Shown: piece by piece, positions 11,062-19,280 of the stretch | Layout: the number at the start of each line of letters is the position of its first letter | How positions within the stretch are numbered: position 1 is the stretch's first letter | Source: Veillonella rodentium | GTDB taxonomy: Bacteria > Bacillota > Negativicutes > Veillonellales > Veillonellaceae | Direction: 5' to 3' | NCBI RefSeq assembly: GCF_900187285.1 | Contig: NZ_LT906470.1 | Coordinates: forward strand, 1,622,001 to 1,686,000 | DNA: 64,000 nt | The notes under the pieces: model-generated | What the model saw: the letters and a program-made list of their open reading frames with translations, nothing else | What the model was told of the DNA's origin: nothing | Database searches by the model: none | Made by a program: the position numbers and the translations under genes

Positions 11062-11173
11062 TTAAAAGTTTACAAATGATATTTCTCTTGTTTACAGAAT
11101 TCCCAGATACATAAATAAGCCTATGTACCCCTTGGAAAATATACATATAAGAAACAAACCATATAGCCAAATC

Positions 11174-11305
11174 TTATTGATTGTATATTAAACCATTCGC
11201 GGAACTTCTAAGACAAAAACGTGTTAAGTTGTTGTTCATAATTCGAATGTTTTTAATAATCACGACGAGCGCGATAATCAACAAGCTGATGACTAAACCT
11301 AACAT
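11174..11305 (-). CDS. Putative ilv operon leader peptide, 43 aa
   Basis: A short frame starts at ATG 11305, 5 nt after AGGAGG, and begins MLGLVISLLIIALVVII. Fifteen of residues 2-22 are Leu, Ile or Val, the end products of the operon downstream. The rest (to residue 43) is polar and ordinary. It follows a good promoter and precedes an intrinsic terminator and ilvD, the layout of ribosome-mediated attenuation. Two cautions apply: the stall region is about 180 nt from the terminator, longer than in enterobacterial ilv leaders, and the sequence could also be a small membrane protein. I could not define an antiterminator by eye. Confidence 0.65.
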   Translation of the reverse strand: MLGLVISLLIIALVVIIKNIRIMNNNLTRFCLRSSANGLIYNQ

Positions 11306-11338
11306 GTTTCCTCCTGAAATAATCTGTAATATGAAATT

Positions 11339-11367
11339 ATAATATCACGTTACATTGTGCTATGCAA
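11339..11367 (-). promoter_or_regulatory. Promoter of the ilv leader/operon
   Basis: TTGCAT (11362-11367) and TATTAT (11339-11344) separated by exactly 17 bp on the minus strand, about 25 nt upstream of the leader ribosome binding site. It predicts a ~300-nt leader before ilvD. Confidence 0.7.
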
Positions 11368-11475
11368 GATAAACATTAGTCTAATACGGGAAAACATCAT
11401 AAAAATTTATGAGGGTTGGGTATAGAAAAAATCTATCTCAAAATTAATTTTTACCCCATTAAACCATATAACGAA

Positions 11476-11503
11476 ATGATCCCCCGCCGTAGCGAGGGAT
11501 CAT
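11476..11503 (-). terminator. Terminator of the DASS transporter gene
   Basis: GC-rich hairpin (arms around TGATCCCTCGC and GGGGGATCA) just past the transporter stop, followed by a weak T-rich stretch. It separates the transporter from the ilv promoter. Confidence 0.65.
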
Positions 11504-11508
11504 GTACA

Positions 11509-12912
11509 TTATAAAATACCGAAAAACCACATGCCGAACGTGCCGCCCCAGAAGTGAATCAAGAAGCTCACAACGGATATGGCGAGGCCTACGCGCCACC
11601 ACGTACCTTGCGGCACATAGCCGGAGCCGAAGAAAATCGGCGTTACACCGGAGCTATAATGGGTTAACGTACAACCCGGGCTGTTCATCAAACCGAACAG
11701 CAAGATGGTGAACGGAATCGGTGCACCCATCGCGACCAGAATCGCCGCAAAGGCGGAGAACAACGCCGTAATACGGGCCGTGCCGCTGGCAAAGAAGTAC
11801 TGAGAATACACGAAGGTTGCGGAAATAATGAAGGACGCCCAGAACCAGTCAAAACCGGCTAAATGCTGACTGACAAAATCGGCAAAAACGGCCACCACGC
11901 CGAGTTTACCGAGAAGTCCGGCCATGCCTACAAGGGTGCCCATCCAGATGAGGATATCCCAACCGGTGCGTTCACCTAGGATGTCCTCCCATGTAAGGGA
12001 TCCCGTTACAACGCAAGCCAATACTCCCATCATCGCAATCACGGTAGGATGAAGCTTAGTCCAAATCGCGGTGGCCCAAAGCAAGATACAAAGCACAAAG
12101 ATAATAGCCACGGAAATCTCGGCCTTCGTAACAGGTCCGAGAGCATCCAGTTCCTTTTGAGCCATCGCGGCCGCTTCAGGGGTTTCCCTGATTTCAGGCG
12201 GATAAATCTTGTAAATGAACCACGGCATCAGGATCATACAGATAACACCCGGAATAACACCGGCCTGAAACCATTCCCACCACGAAATATCGTAGCCGAA
12301 CAGCTTCGCACCTAATGATGTAATCAACAAGTTGCCGCTGCAGGCGGTCAGGAATATCGTGACCGTAATGGTGTTAATCGTATGTGCCGTCGTCATCAGA
12401 TACGCACCGATACGTCGAGACGTAGAAGCGTGCGGTTCGGAACCGAAGGCAAGAGAAATATTCTGTACAATCGGAAATATAATACCGCCGCCCCGTGCCG
12501 TATTGGACGGCGTCGCCGGCGAAATAATCAAATCGGTACACGCCAGAGCATAGGCCAGTTTCAAAGAGCTGGTGCCGAAGGCCCTGATCAAGGTGTACGC
12601 AATGCGCCTACCGAGTCCTGAATTAATAATGCCCCGCGAGAAGAATACGGCCGCCACGATGAGCCATACATTGGCCTCCGCATAACCGCCGAGAGCCTGC
12701 ACCATGGTAATGGACTGTGTCGCCACCGCCGCTACGATACCGAACAGAGCCATGATACCCGTCGGCCAGGGCCGTAAAATAAAGCCTACAATCGTAGCCG
12801 TAAAAATAGCTAATAAATGCCAGCCTTCCGGCTTAATCGCCTCCGTATGAGGCAAGAACCAAATAATGAGCCCCACAAAAAATGTCAAGGCCGCTCGTAT
12901 CCATGTATTCAT
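11509..12912 (-). CDS. DASS-family anion:sodium symporter / antiporter (CitT/TtdT-like)
   Basis: A 467-residue membrane protein with about 12 hydrophobic segments, from the divalent anion:Na+ symporter family. The substrate-site loop SPATPSNTARGGG is typical of the CitT/TtdT/plastid DiT1 branch, which exchanges di- and tricarboxylates (citrate, succinate, tartrate, 2-oxoglutarate, malate). A second SNT-like half occurs near SGTARITALFSAF. The start is ATG 12912 behind GGGAGGTCCT. For an organism living on lactate, malate or succinate a dicarboxylate carrier is plausible, but the exact substrate cannot be read off. A CAATTA tandem repeat lies 44 bp upstream. Confidence 0.88.
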   Translation of the reverse strand: MNTWIRAALTFFVGLIIWFLPHTEAIKPEGWHLLAIFTATIVGFILRPWPTGIMALFGIVAAVATQSITMVQALGGYAEANVWLIVAAVFFSRGIINSGLGRRIAYTLIRAFGTSSLKLAYALACTDLIISPATPSNTARGGGIIFPIVQNISLAFGSEPHASTSRRIGAYLMTTAHTINTITVTIFLTACSGNLLITSLGAKLFGYDISWWEWFQAGVIPGVICMILMPWFIYKIYPPEIRETPEAAAMAQKELDALGPVTKAEISVAIIFVLCILLWATAIWTKLHPTVIAMMGVLACVVTGSLTWEDILGERTGWDILIWMGTLVGMAGLLGKLGVVAVFADFVSQHLAGFDWFWASFIISATFVYSQYFFASGTARITALFSAFAAILVAMGAPIPFTILLFGLMNSPGCTLTHYSSGVTPIFFGSGYVPQGTWWRVGLAISVVSFLIHFWGGTFGMWFFGIL

Positions 12913-12955
12913 AGGACCTCCCTCTAAATATGCACACACATTAACAGCACACGTT

Positions 12956-12991
12956 CAATTACAATTACAATTACAATTACAATTACAATTA
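12956..12991. repeat. Hexanucleotide tandem repeat, six CAATTA units, upstream of the DASS gene
   Basis: Six perfect consecutive CAATTA units (TAATTG on the coding strand), in the 117-bp gap between the cupin stop and the transporter start. On the minus strand a TATAAT hexamer lies at the upstream edge, and the units themselves supply TTGTAA -35-like hexamers. Change in unit number would alter promoter spacing or 5'UTR length. Confidence 0.9.
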
Positions 12992-13029
12992 ATTATAAGG
13001 CGCGCATCACACATAACCGCCATACCTTA

Positions 13030-13473
13030 TCAGCAACTTTCTAAAAAAGCTTTGATTTTAGGATTTCGCTGCAGCTCATCCATCTGTTCCGGCGATAACA
13101 ACTTCACCTTATCCCGATCTTTATTCACGAGGCAGAGAAATCCGATATAATCCCCCTTATTCGCGCGGAACTGATGAATCGTACTGCCCGGAATTTCGAT
13201 GAAATCACCGGACTCAACATCATGAATGTCATCCCCCAGTAACAGCTGCCCCTTCCCCCTAAATATCATGACCATATGAGTATGTTCATGATACTCCAAT
13301 GTGGAATAACCGCCGGGCAGACATTCAAAATAGCGGAATTGACAAGGAATATCGTAAGCACCGTCATAGAGGACCTGTCGCGTCACATCCTTAAAAGGAC
13401 TGCCGTCCTGCTTGTATACCAAAGTATCTACGCCATCCCACTTGAAATTTTGCGCATCAAACTTGCGTATCAT
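13030..13473 (-). CDS. Cupin-domain protein
   Basis: A 147-residue single-domain cupin. Motif 1 contains GGYSTLEYHEHTHMVMIF with the metal-binding His residues, and motif 2 contains GDFIEIPGSTIHQF with a further His. Members include metal-dependent isomerases, dioxygenases and small-molecule sensors; nothing here fixes which. It lies directly upstream of the DASS transporter on the same strand, so it might act on the same metabolite, which is inference. The gene downstream is separated by the repeat-bearing gap. Confidence 0.8.
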   Translation of the reverse strand: MIRKFDAQNFKWDGVDTLVYKQDGSPFKDVTRQVLYDGAYDIPCQFRYFECLPGGYSTLEYHEHTHMVMIFRGKGQLLLGDDIHDVESGDFIEIPGSTIHQFRANKGDYIGFLCLVNKDRDKVKLLSPEQMDELQRNPKIKAFLESC

Positions 13474-13488
13474 CTTATCACCTCATTA

Positions 13489-13528
13489 CAAAAAAGGGCT
13501 GCATCGAAACAATGTTTCAATACAGCTC
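13489..13528 (-). terminator. Terminator after the metal-chaperone gene
   Basis: Long imperfect hairpin (GAGCTGTATTGAAAC / GTTTCGATGCAGCC on the minus strand) followed by TTTTTT, 12 bp past the stop of the HMA-domain gene. Confidence 0.8.
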
Positions 13529-13539
13529 CATAAGTCCGA

Positions 13540-13848
13540 TTATTTAAAGAGACGTTTCAATGTACCCATTAAACCATGACTGTGCTTATGTACACCGTCC
13601 GCGACGGATGCCACTTCAAAGCCCGTCTTTTCGATGGCCGTTGTAATCGTCTCAACAGATACCTTAGCCGGATCAAAAGATACGGTCGCCGTTTTTTCCG
13701 GCAAATCCACCTCCGCACTCAATACGCCCGGTAATCCTAACGATGCATCTTCTACGGTTTCTTTACAATTACTGCACATCATGCCCGGTACGGTAAATAC
13801 CTTTGTAACAACGCCATTATCTTCGCCGCAACCACAATCTTTACACAT
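13540..13848 (-). CDS. Heavy-metal-associated (HMA) domain protein, CopZ-like
   Basis: A 102-residue protein with one ferredoxin-like HMA domain (~15-82) carrying the metal-binding pair in GMMCSNCKE, as in copper chaperones and P-type ATPase N-domains. Two features are unusual for CopZ: an N-terminal Cys cluster (MCKDCGCGED) and a His-containing basic tail (VHKHSHGLMGTLKRLFK). The gene begins 11 bp after tatA. No copper ATPase or metal regulator lies nearby, so copper specificity is inferred from the family only. Confidence 0.82.
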   Translation of the reverse strand: MCKDCGCGEDNGVVTKVFTVPGMMCSNCKETVEDASLGLPGVLSAEVDLPEKTATVSFDPAKVSVETITTAIEKTGFEVASVADGVHKHSHGLMGTLKRLFK

Positions 13849-13859
13849 AGTGATACCTC

Positions 13860-14102
13860 CTAATCTTCAGTTTCCTTATGTTTATCATCATTTTTGGCCC
13901 CTGCCGTCACATCGATGGTCGTCGCTTTTTTAACGGCTTCCTTCGTTTCGTCTACAGCTTTTTTAGGCCCCGATATGGCATCTTTAAACTCATTGATGCC
14001 CTTACCGATAGCTTTACCCACTTCAGGTAATTTTCCAGGTCCGAAGATAACTAGAGCAATCACTAATATAACTATTAATTCAGGTGTTCCTATAGACCCC
14101 AT
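13860..14102 (-). CDS. tatA: Sec-independent protein translocase TatA/E
   Basis: An 80-residue TatA-type protein: a short N-terminal transmembrane helix ([13 protein letters not shown]), the hinge [14 protein letters not shown], then an amphipathic helix and a charged tail. It would form the variable-size pore of the twin-arginine translocase with TatC, which exports folded proteins. No tatC is present in the window. It lies between pgl and the HMA gene with gaps of 35 and 11 bp, suggesting one transcript. Confidence 0.93.
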   Translation of the reverse strand: MGSIGTPELIVILVIALVIFGPGKLPEVGKAIGKGINEFKDAISGPKKAVDETKEAVKKATTIDVTAGAKNDDKHKETED

Positions 14103-14137
14103 ATGTATCTCCTTTGTTTCTACTTATACTACATTCT

Positions 14138-14893
14138 TTAGTGTACATCATCATAAGCGGCTTTGTCCACATACCAGGTCATATCTTCCTGTGAAAGTAC
14201 CGCCCCCGGCAACACGCGACCGATGCGCTTGTCCCAGGCCGTATCTTCGTAGTCCTCACGCTGGTACAACACCTTTGTTAAAGCCGCCTTCTTGCTTTCA
14301 CCGGTTACAGTAAACCATACCGCATCAGTTCTAGCGAGAAACGAGAATGTCATGGAAATACGTTCCCATACCTTGCCGTCCTCAACGGCCACCACATCGT
14401 GATCCGTTATACGCAATGCATGAGACCCCGCAAATAACCCGGCCGTATGACCGTCTTCACCGAGGTCGAGAATCGCCAGATCAAGACCGCCTTTCTTGCA
14501 CGCCTTGAGAACCGTCTGAACCTCTTTCTCATATTCCCCGGCCGCCTCCACGACGGTCTTGGATTCTGTGTTAATCGGCAGAAAATGAGCCGCACCACGA
14601 GCTTTACACAATAGATAAGGCTTTACGCGATTATAGTAATTATCCTCATGAGATTGCGGCAAAAAACGTTCATCCGTCCATACAAAGAATACCCGCTCCC
14701 AGTTCAAACGATCGATATACTCCGGAGAATTGAGCATTTCCAATAATCCGTTTACCACCGTTCCCCCTGTAATACCCACGACACAAGTCTCGGTACGGGC
14801 GATTTCCTCATTGGTGAAAGCGATAAAATCCTCCACCATAGCATTCACGACATCATCAGGACTGTCATAACACTTAATTGTATCTTGAGCCAT
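14138..14893 (-). CDS. pgl: 6-phosphogluconolactonase
   Basis: A 251-residue protein of the NagB/6PGL fold. It hydrolyses 6-phosphogluconolactone in the oxidative pentose phosphate pathway. Supporting motifs are GITGGTVVNG near the N-terminus, WTDERFLP, and LDLGEDGHTAGLF, the conserved catalytic segment with the His. No zwf or gnd gene is adjacent. It is the first gene of a pgl-tatA-HMA run. Confidence 0.9.
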   Translation of the reverse strand: MAQDTIKCYDSPDDVVNAMVEDFIAFTNEEIARTETCVVGITGGTVVNGLLEMLNSPEYIDRLNWERVFFVWTDERFLPQSHEDNYYNRVKPYLLCKARGAAHFLPINTESKTVVEAAGEYEKEVQTVLKACKKGGLDLAILDLGEDGHTAGLFAGSHALRITDHDVVAVEDGKVWERISMTFSFLARTDAVWFTVTGESKKAALTKVLYQREDYEDTAWDKRIGRVLPGAVLSQEDMTWYVDKAAYDDVH

Positions 14894-14958
14894 CTAATAT
14901 GGACCTCCTAAAACTATTTCAATAGTTCTATTATATACACTTTTTCTGTGTAATGAAA

Positions 14959-15000
14959 GCAAAACCGATGTAACTCAATAGTTGGAGCCACATCGGTTCT
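14959..15000 (-). terminator. Terminator of the crotonase gene
   Basis: 9-bp perfect stem (AACCGATGT / ACATCGGTT) with an 18-nt loop; on the minus strand it is followed by TTTTGCTTTC. It lies 64 bp past the gene stop. Confidence 0.7.
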
Positions 15001-15063
15001 AATTATATTTGTATCTTCTTATGAATTACAGGAAATTCCATTCCATATATTCATAAATCCATA

Positions 15064-15855
15064 TTAATTTTGACCAAATTTAGGACGGCGACGCTCTGTG
15101 AAAGCACGTACACCTTCTTTGAAGTCCTCTGAAAGACCTAATGCACATTGGTTTTCTACCTCAAACTTCTTGTACTCTTCCCAACCTGCTAAGAAGCTAT
15201 TCCACATCATTTCCTTCATAACGCGGTAAGATTGTGCAGGTCCTTTTGCCAACTTCTCAACAAGGCGTCTTGTAGCGGTCTCCAGATCCTCTAGTTCGCA
15301 AACCTTATACACAAAGCCAAGTTCCTTACCCTTTTCAGCAGATACGGCTTCACCGGTCATAACGATATGCATAGCACGGTTCATACCAATAGAACGAGCT
15401 AGTAGGAATAAACCGCCTGCATCAGGAGCAAGGCCAACGTTTACAAAGGCTTGAATAAAGCGTACGTTATTAGCAGCCACAACAAAGTCCGCTGCCAAAG
15501 CCATATTGAAGGCAGCACCTGCTGCAGCGCCTTGAAGGCTCATGATAACAGGTTTTGGTAACTTCTTCATAGCCATAGAAATCTCAGCTACCAGTTCAAC
15601 GATTTCAAATAAAGACTCAGTATCCCCTTCGTTTACAGCGCGCTCCATCTCCGTTAAATCACCACCCGCAGAGAACACCTTCCCCTCTGCATTGATGAGC
15701 AATGCACGAACACTTTCATCATTATGAGCTTTATCTAAAACCTCAAGGATCTCCTTGCACATCTCGATATTAAAACCATTCGCCACAGTAGGACGATTAA
15801 ACGTCAATGTGCCGATGCCGTTGTCTACGACATACTGAATTGTATTATATATCAT
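15064..15855 (-). CDS. Enoyl-CoA hydratase/isomerase family protein
   Basis: A 263-residue crotonase-fold protein. The oxyanion-hole segments are SAGGDLTEM and the QGAAAGAAFNMALAAD region. The active-site segment reads NVGLAPDAGG, with Pro-Asp where hydratases carry their second Glu; this is a pattern common in the PaaG/enoyl-CoA isomerase branch, so isomerase activity is at least as likely as hydration. I use ATG 15855 behind AGGAG; the frame stays open to 15954 but that extension has no ribosome binding site. It appears monocistronic, with a promoter ~140 bp upstream and its own terminator. No other acyl-CoA genes are adjacent. Confidence 0.85.
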   Translation of the reverse strand: MIYNTIQYVVDNGIGTLTFNRPTVANGFNIEMCKEILEVLDKAHNDESVRALLINAEGKVFSAGGDLTEMERAVNEGDTESLFEIVELVAEISMAMKKLPKPVIMSLQGAAAGAAFNMALAADFVVAANNVRFIQAFVNVGLAPDAGGLFLLARSIGMNRAMHIVMTGEAVSAEKGKELGFVYKVCELEDLETATRRLVEKLAKGPAQSYRVMKEMMWNSFLAGWEEYKKFEVENQCALGLSEDFKEGVRAFTERRRPKFGQN

Positions 15856-15996
15856 AAATCGATCTCCTATATACAACAATTTATCTGCTCCGCTATCTAT
15901 ACCGCTAATAAACGCGCTTAAAATACAATCGCCCAAACCTTGCCCAGATAGCAACTTACAGCAAACATTCTATCGAAAATATTCGATTGCAATTCT

Positions 15997-16025
15997 ATTA
16001 TAGGAGAATTAAGTATAGATGTAAA
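15997..16025 (-). promoter_or_regulatory. Promoter of the crotonase gene
   Basis: TTTACA (16020-16025) and TATAAT (15997-16002) with a 17-bp spacer on the minus strand. It implies a 5'UTR of about 135 nt containing an ATCGAATATTTTCGAT inverted repeat. Confidence 0.65.
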
Positions 16026-16084
16026 TACAATCTTATAATCACAATACAACGTTATGTAAAAATTATACCTTCTAGGATCCCAAG

Positions 16085-17620
16085 CTAGTATAACAAACCT
16101 TTAGTGCGTAAATATCGCTCAGCAACATCATGAGGTTTCTGTCCTTCCGATTCCACCTCGTAGTTCATATATGACATATCCTGATTCGTAATCGTATGTG
16201 TCAATTTCATCAATACCGCTTCTAGCTCGGGATGCTTCTTTAGCACATCCATTCTGACCACATTGCCGCAAATATACGACGGATATAAATGTTTATCATC
16301 CTCAAGAACGACGATAGACGCATAACTCAACTGCCCGTCAGTAGTAAATATAGGCATGGCATCCACATGTCCGCTTTCAATAGCCTGATATTTCAAACCT
16401 ATATCCATATCCTTCATATCTTTAAAGTGCATGCCATATACCCGCTGTAATCCCGAATACCCATCTTGACGCCCGAAGAAATCATATTCCCCGCCCAAAA
16501 TTAATTGTGATGAAACCTTCGCTAAATCCGAATATGTTTTCAAGTTATATTTGTTAGCAATATCCTTACGTACAGCCATCCCATATGTATTATTGAAGCC
16601 ATACATACCTACCCATTTAAATTGATAAGTAGCCTCGTAAGCGCGCTGTAATTCATCAAATAAATTTTCACTATATTGCGTATCTCGTTTTAGTACTGCA
16701 TTCCAACCGGTGCCTGTATATTCAGGATAGATATCAAATTCACCGGACTCCATGGCCGGTTGAATATTAGAGGTTCCTCCGCCGACTCCGGCTGTTACTT
16801 CAACAGCTAAATCTGTATCCTGTTCAATAAGAAGTTTCAACATATCGCCCAAAATCAACTGCTCTGTCATCGGTTTTGTAGCTACATGAATTACATCGGA
16901 TTGTTGCGACGGCCACATGACCATGCCAATACCGCTGATTATCACAATAAAGGTTGCAATACCAATACGTTTAAGAGCTCTCGAATAACGCCCTCTATAT
17001 AGTATAACTTTCTCAAAAAGACCCAATACCCCATCCATAACCAATGCTAAAAAAGCAATCAGTAAACTGCCGGCTACGGTCATAGTCGTATTATTTGTGG
17101 TAATACCTCGATAAATAGCTACACCAAGGCCTCCGGCACCAATAAAAGATGCTACCCCGGTAAGCGCTATAGTCATAACCAGCATATTTCGTATACCTAC
17201 CATAATTACCGGAAAGGCTAAAGGTAATTCAATATATAGTAAACATTGTACACGAGATAATCCCAGCGATGTAGCCGCTTCAATCATTTCTTTATCAATA
17301 CCGCTTAACCCGATATATGTATTTCTCACCATCGGCAATAATGCATATATCACAAGAGCAATCACCGCCGTTGCGTTACCAATCCCGGAAAAGGGAATCA
17401 AAAAGCCCAGCATTGATATGGATGGTATGGTATACAAGAAATTAATAACCATCATGGTCGGATGAACTGCTCGACGATACTCGTTAAGTAAAATACCCGC
17501 AACTACTCCCAGAATAATGGCAATTACACTGGAAAGCAAAGCTATGCCGATATGTTCCCATAACAGACCGGAGAAAAAGCTCCAATTCTCAACTAATAAA
17601 TGATATACATTTTCTATCAT
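16085..17620 (-). CDS. Osmoprotectant-type ABC transporter, fused permease and substrate-binding protein (OpuCB-OpuCC-like)
   Basis: A 511-residue fusion. Residues ~1-230 are a BPD-transport inner-membrane domain with the coupling loop EAATSLGLSRVQCLLYIELPLAFP. Residues ~245-511 are an OpuAC-type periplasmic binding domain containing YPEYTGTGW. In this family the substrates are glycine betaine, choline or carnitine, imported for osmoprotection or catabolism. An ATPase subunit is required but none is adjacent; the neighbour is an oxidoreductase gene 29 bp upstream, itself behind marR. The ATPase must be encoded elsewhere. Confidence 0.9.
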   Translation of the reverse strand: MIENVYHLLVENWSFFSGLLWEHIGIALLSSVIAIILGVVAGILLNEYRRAVHPTMMVINFLYTIPSISMLGFLIPFSGIGNATAVIALVIYALLPMVRNTYIGLSGIDKEMIEAATSLGLSRVQCLLYIELPLAFPVIMVGIRNMLVMTIALTGVASFIGAGGLGVAIYRGITTNNTTMTVAGSLLIAFLALVMDGVLGLFEKVILYRGRYSRALKRIGIATFIVIISGIGMVMWPSQQSDVIHVATKPMTEQLILGDMLKLLIEQDTDLAVEVTAGVGGGTSNIQPAMESGEFDIYPEYTGTGWNAVLKRDTQYSENLFDELQRAYEATYQFKWVGMYGFNNTYGMAVRKDIANKYNLKTYSDLAKVSSQLILGGEYDFFGRQDGYSGLQRVYGMHFKDMKDMDIGLKYQAIESGHVDAMPIFTTDGQLSYASIVVLEDDKHLYPSYICGNVVRMDVLKKHPELEAVLMKLTHTITNQDMSYMNYEVESEGQKPHDVAERYLRTKGLLY

Positions 17621-17649
17621 ACATCCTCCGATACACAGGTAAATATATA

Positions 17650-18636
17650 TTATGAAAGAACAACTACCTTTTTACCTGCATACTTACCAGAATCAATATC
17701 CTGATGAGCCTCACGAACTGCATCTAATTCATGATAAACCCGTCCGATTGGCAGTTGTACTTCATTCCGTTCTAAACGACGTAACATATCATGAAATACA
17801 GTTACCGGTAAATCTTCAAATTCCCCGGAATAGGTAGTAAAGAAAACTCCGCTGGGAACAGAGAAACAGTCAAATTCCGGTATAATCCATTGCTGGTTCA
17901 ATGCCCCGGTAAAACATAAATGACCACCGACTTTAATATAGCTTAAATCTTGCATAACTACATTACTACCGACTAACTCTAATACCCCATCTACACCATA
18001 AGGTGCGATCTCTCGTATTTGTGTATCCAAAGTACCATCATCTAGCACGACATGATCAACACCATATTGTTTTAAAATATCGATATTTGAAATACGACGT
18101 GTAGAGGATATGACTGTAACACCTATATCCTTAGCCAATAAAGCAGCCATAAGACCTACAGACGAAGTACCGCCGTGAATGAATAATGTATCCCCCGATT
18201 TCATTAACAACCCCTTAGATAAAGAACCATATGCAGTTTGCATCATTTCCGGCAAAGCACCCAGAATATGCCAAGGTAAATCAGATGAAAATGGCAAAAG
18301 ATGTTTCTCCGGCACCAACATATACTCCGCATAAGATCCATTCAGTGAACGACCTAATCCCCCCATCATTGTCGCCACCTGCTCGCCTACGCGAAGAAAG
18401 CTGTCGGGATTAACCTCTTCAACAATACCTACCCCTTCAATTCCCAGCACACGGGGATAAGAAAAATCGGGTGACGATAAGCCCTTCCGACTGAATATCT
18501 CTGACTGGTTAATTCCGAACGCTTTTACCTTAACCACAGCAAACCCTGGTTTCAATTGAGGTTTTTCTATTTCTACGGGAGTCATTGCATCTATTTCACA
18601 GGGACCTGTCAACTGAATAGCTTTCATCAATTCCAT
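17650..18636 (-). CDS. Zinc-type alcohol dehydrogenase / quinone oxidoreductase family (MDR) protein
   Basis: A 328-residue medium-chain dehydrogenase/reductase: an N-terminal GroES-like domain with VLGIEGVGIVEEV, then a Rossmann domain whose nucleotide-binding loop is HGGTSSVGLMAA. The structural-zinc Cys set is absent, which points to the NADPH:quinone reductase branch. I favour ATG 18636 behind AGGAGA; ATG 18654 overlaps the marR stop (ATGA) and could also be used. It lies between marR and the transporter fusion, and MarR regulators often control such reductases in response to quinones or electrophiles. The substrate is unknown. Confidence 0.83.
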   Translation of the reverse strand: MELMKAIQLTGPCEIDAMTPVEIEKPQLKPGFAVVKVKAFGINQSEIFSRKGLSSPDFSYPRVLGIEGVGIVEEVNPDSFLRVGEQVATMMGGLGRSLNGSYAEYMLVPEKHLLPFSSDLPWHILGALPEMMQTAYGSLSKGLLMKSGDTLFIHGGTSSVGLMAALLAKDIGVTVISSTRRISNIDILKQYGVDHVVLDDGTLDTQIREIAPYGVDGVLELVGSNVVMQDLSYIKVGGHLCFTGALNQQWIIPEFDCFSVPSGVFFTTYSGEFEDLPVTVFHDMLRRLERNEVQLPIGRVYHELDAVREAHQDIDSGKYAGKKVVVLS

Positions 18637-18650
18637 AACAATATCTCCTA

Positions 18651-19091
18651 TCATTTATAATATTCAGATTTCAGATTGTCCAAAATACGCTCCAAATACG
18701 ACTCAAACTCTTTAATTTCAACATCGCTGAATCCATCATAAAAAATATCACTCAAAGCATCACTGATCTCATTGCCTACAACCTGTTGTTCTCGTCCAAG
18801 AGCAGATACGCCATAAATACGCTTCCTTTTATCATTACAATCATCATAACCGATAATTAAACCCTGCTGTTCCATACGTTTCAGCATAATTGACAACGTG
18901 CTGTTCGCCAAGCCTGTAATATCCGCAATATCAGATGCCGTACGTTCCCCTTCATCCCATAAAACCGACAGAATCTTTCCTTGTTCACCATTAAATAAAG
19001 CTCTTGTATCAGCTTGTAACAACCGATTGAATAATCGAGTATTCAAATATTTGATTTTATGAACTAAAAAACCGCCTTGCTTCGACTTCAT
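18651..19091 (-). CDS. MarR-family transcriptional regulator
   Basis: A 146-residue winged-helix regulator. The DNA-binding helices lie at about 50-75 (ASDIADITGLANSTLSIMLKRM) and the wing contains DCNDKRKRIYGV with the family Asp/Arg pattern. It begins a three-gene run (marR, oxidoreductase, osmoprotectant transporter) and probably autoregulates it. The AT-rich upstream region contains short palindromes such as ATAGTACTAT that could be operators. The ligand is unknown. Confidence 0.88.
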   Translation of the reverse strand: MKSKQGGFLVHKIKYLNTRLFNRLLQADTRALFNGEQGKILSVLWDEGERTASDIADITGLANSTLSIMLKRMEQQGLIIGYDDCNDKRKRIYGVSALGREQQVVGNEISDALSDIFYDGFSDVEIKEFESYLERILDNLKSEYYK

Positions 19092-19227
19092 AAGTATATG
19101 CCGCTTTCTTTACCTAAATATTTTTATATAAAACTATCTATACAAATAGTACTATATAAAAATAAATATAGCAAATATACCGTCATACAAGGTCAGATAA
19201 TTATTAGTACCACTATAATGTAAACAA

Positions 19228-19260
19228 CAAAAAACACCTGCAGACATTGTCTGCAGGTGT
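19228..19260 (-). terminator. Terminator of rplM-rpsI
   Basis: Perfect hairpin (ACACCTGCAGA / TCTGCAGGTGT, 5-nt loop) followed on the minus strand by TTTTTTG, 20 bp after rpsI. Confidence 0.9.
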
Positions 19261-19280
19261 AATAACCTGTTTTCCAAATA

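Noticed and set aside
10983-11340. T-box riboswitch in the ilvD leader
   Set aside because: I looked for the conserved T-box core (AGGGUGGNACCGCG-like) and a specifier stem; neither is present. The leader ORF with terminator explains the region better.
15856-15954. N-terminal extension of the crotonase
   Set aside because: The frame is open, but AGGAG before ATG 15855 and family length support the shorter protein.
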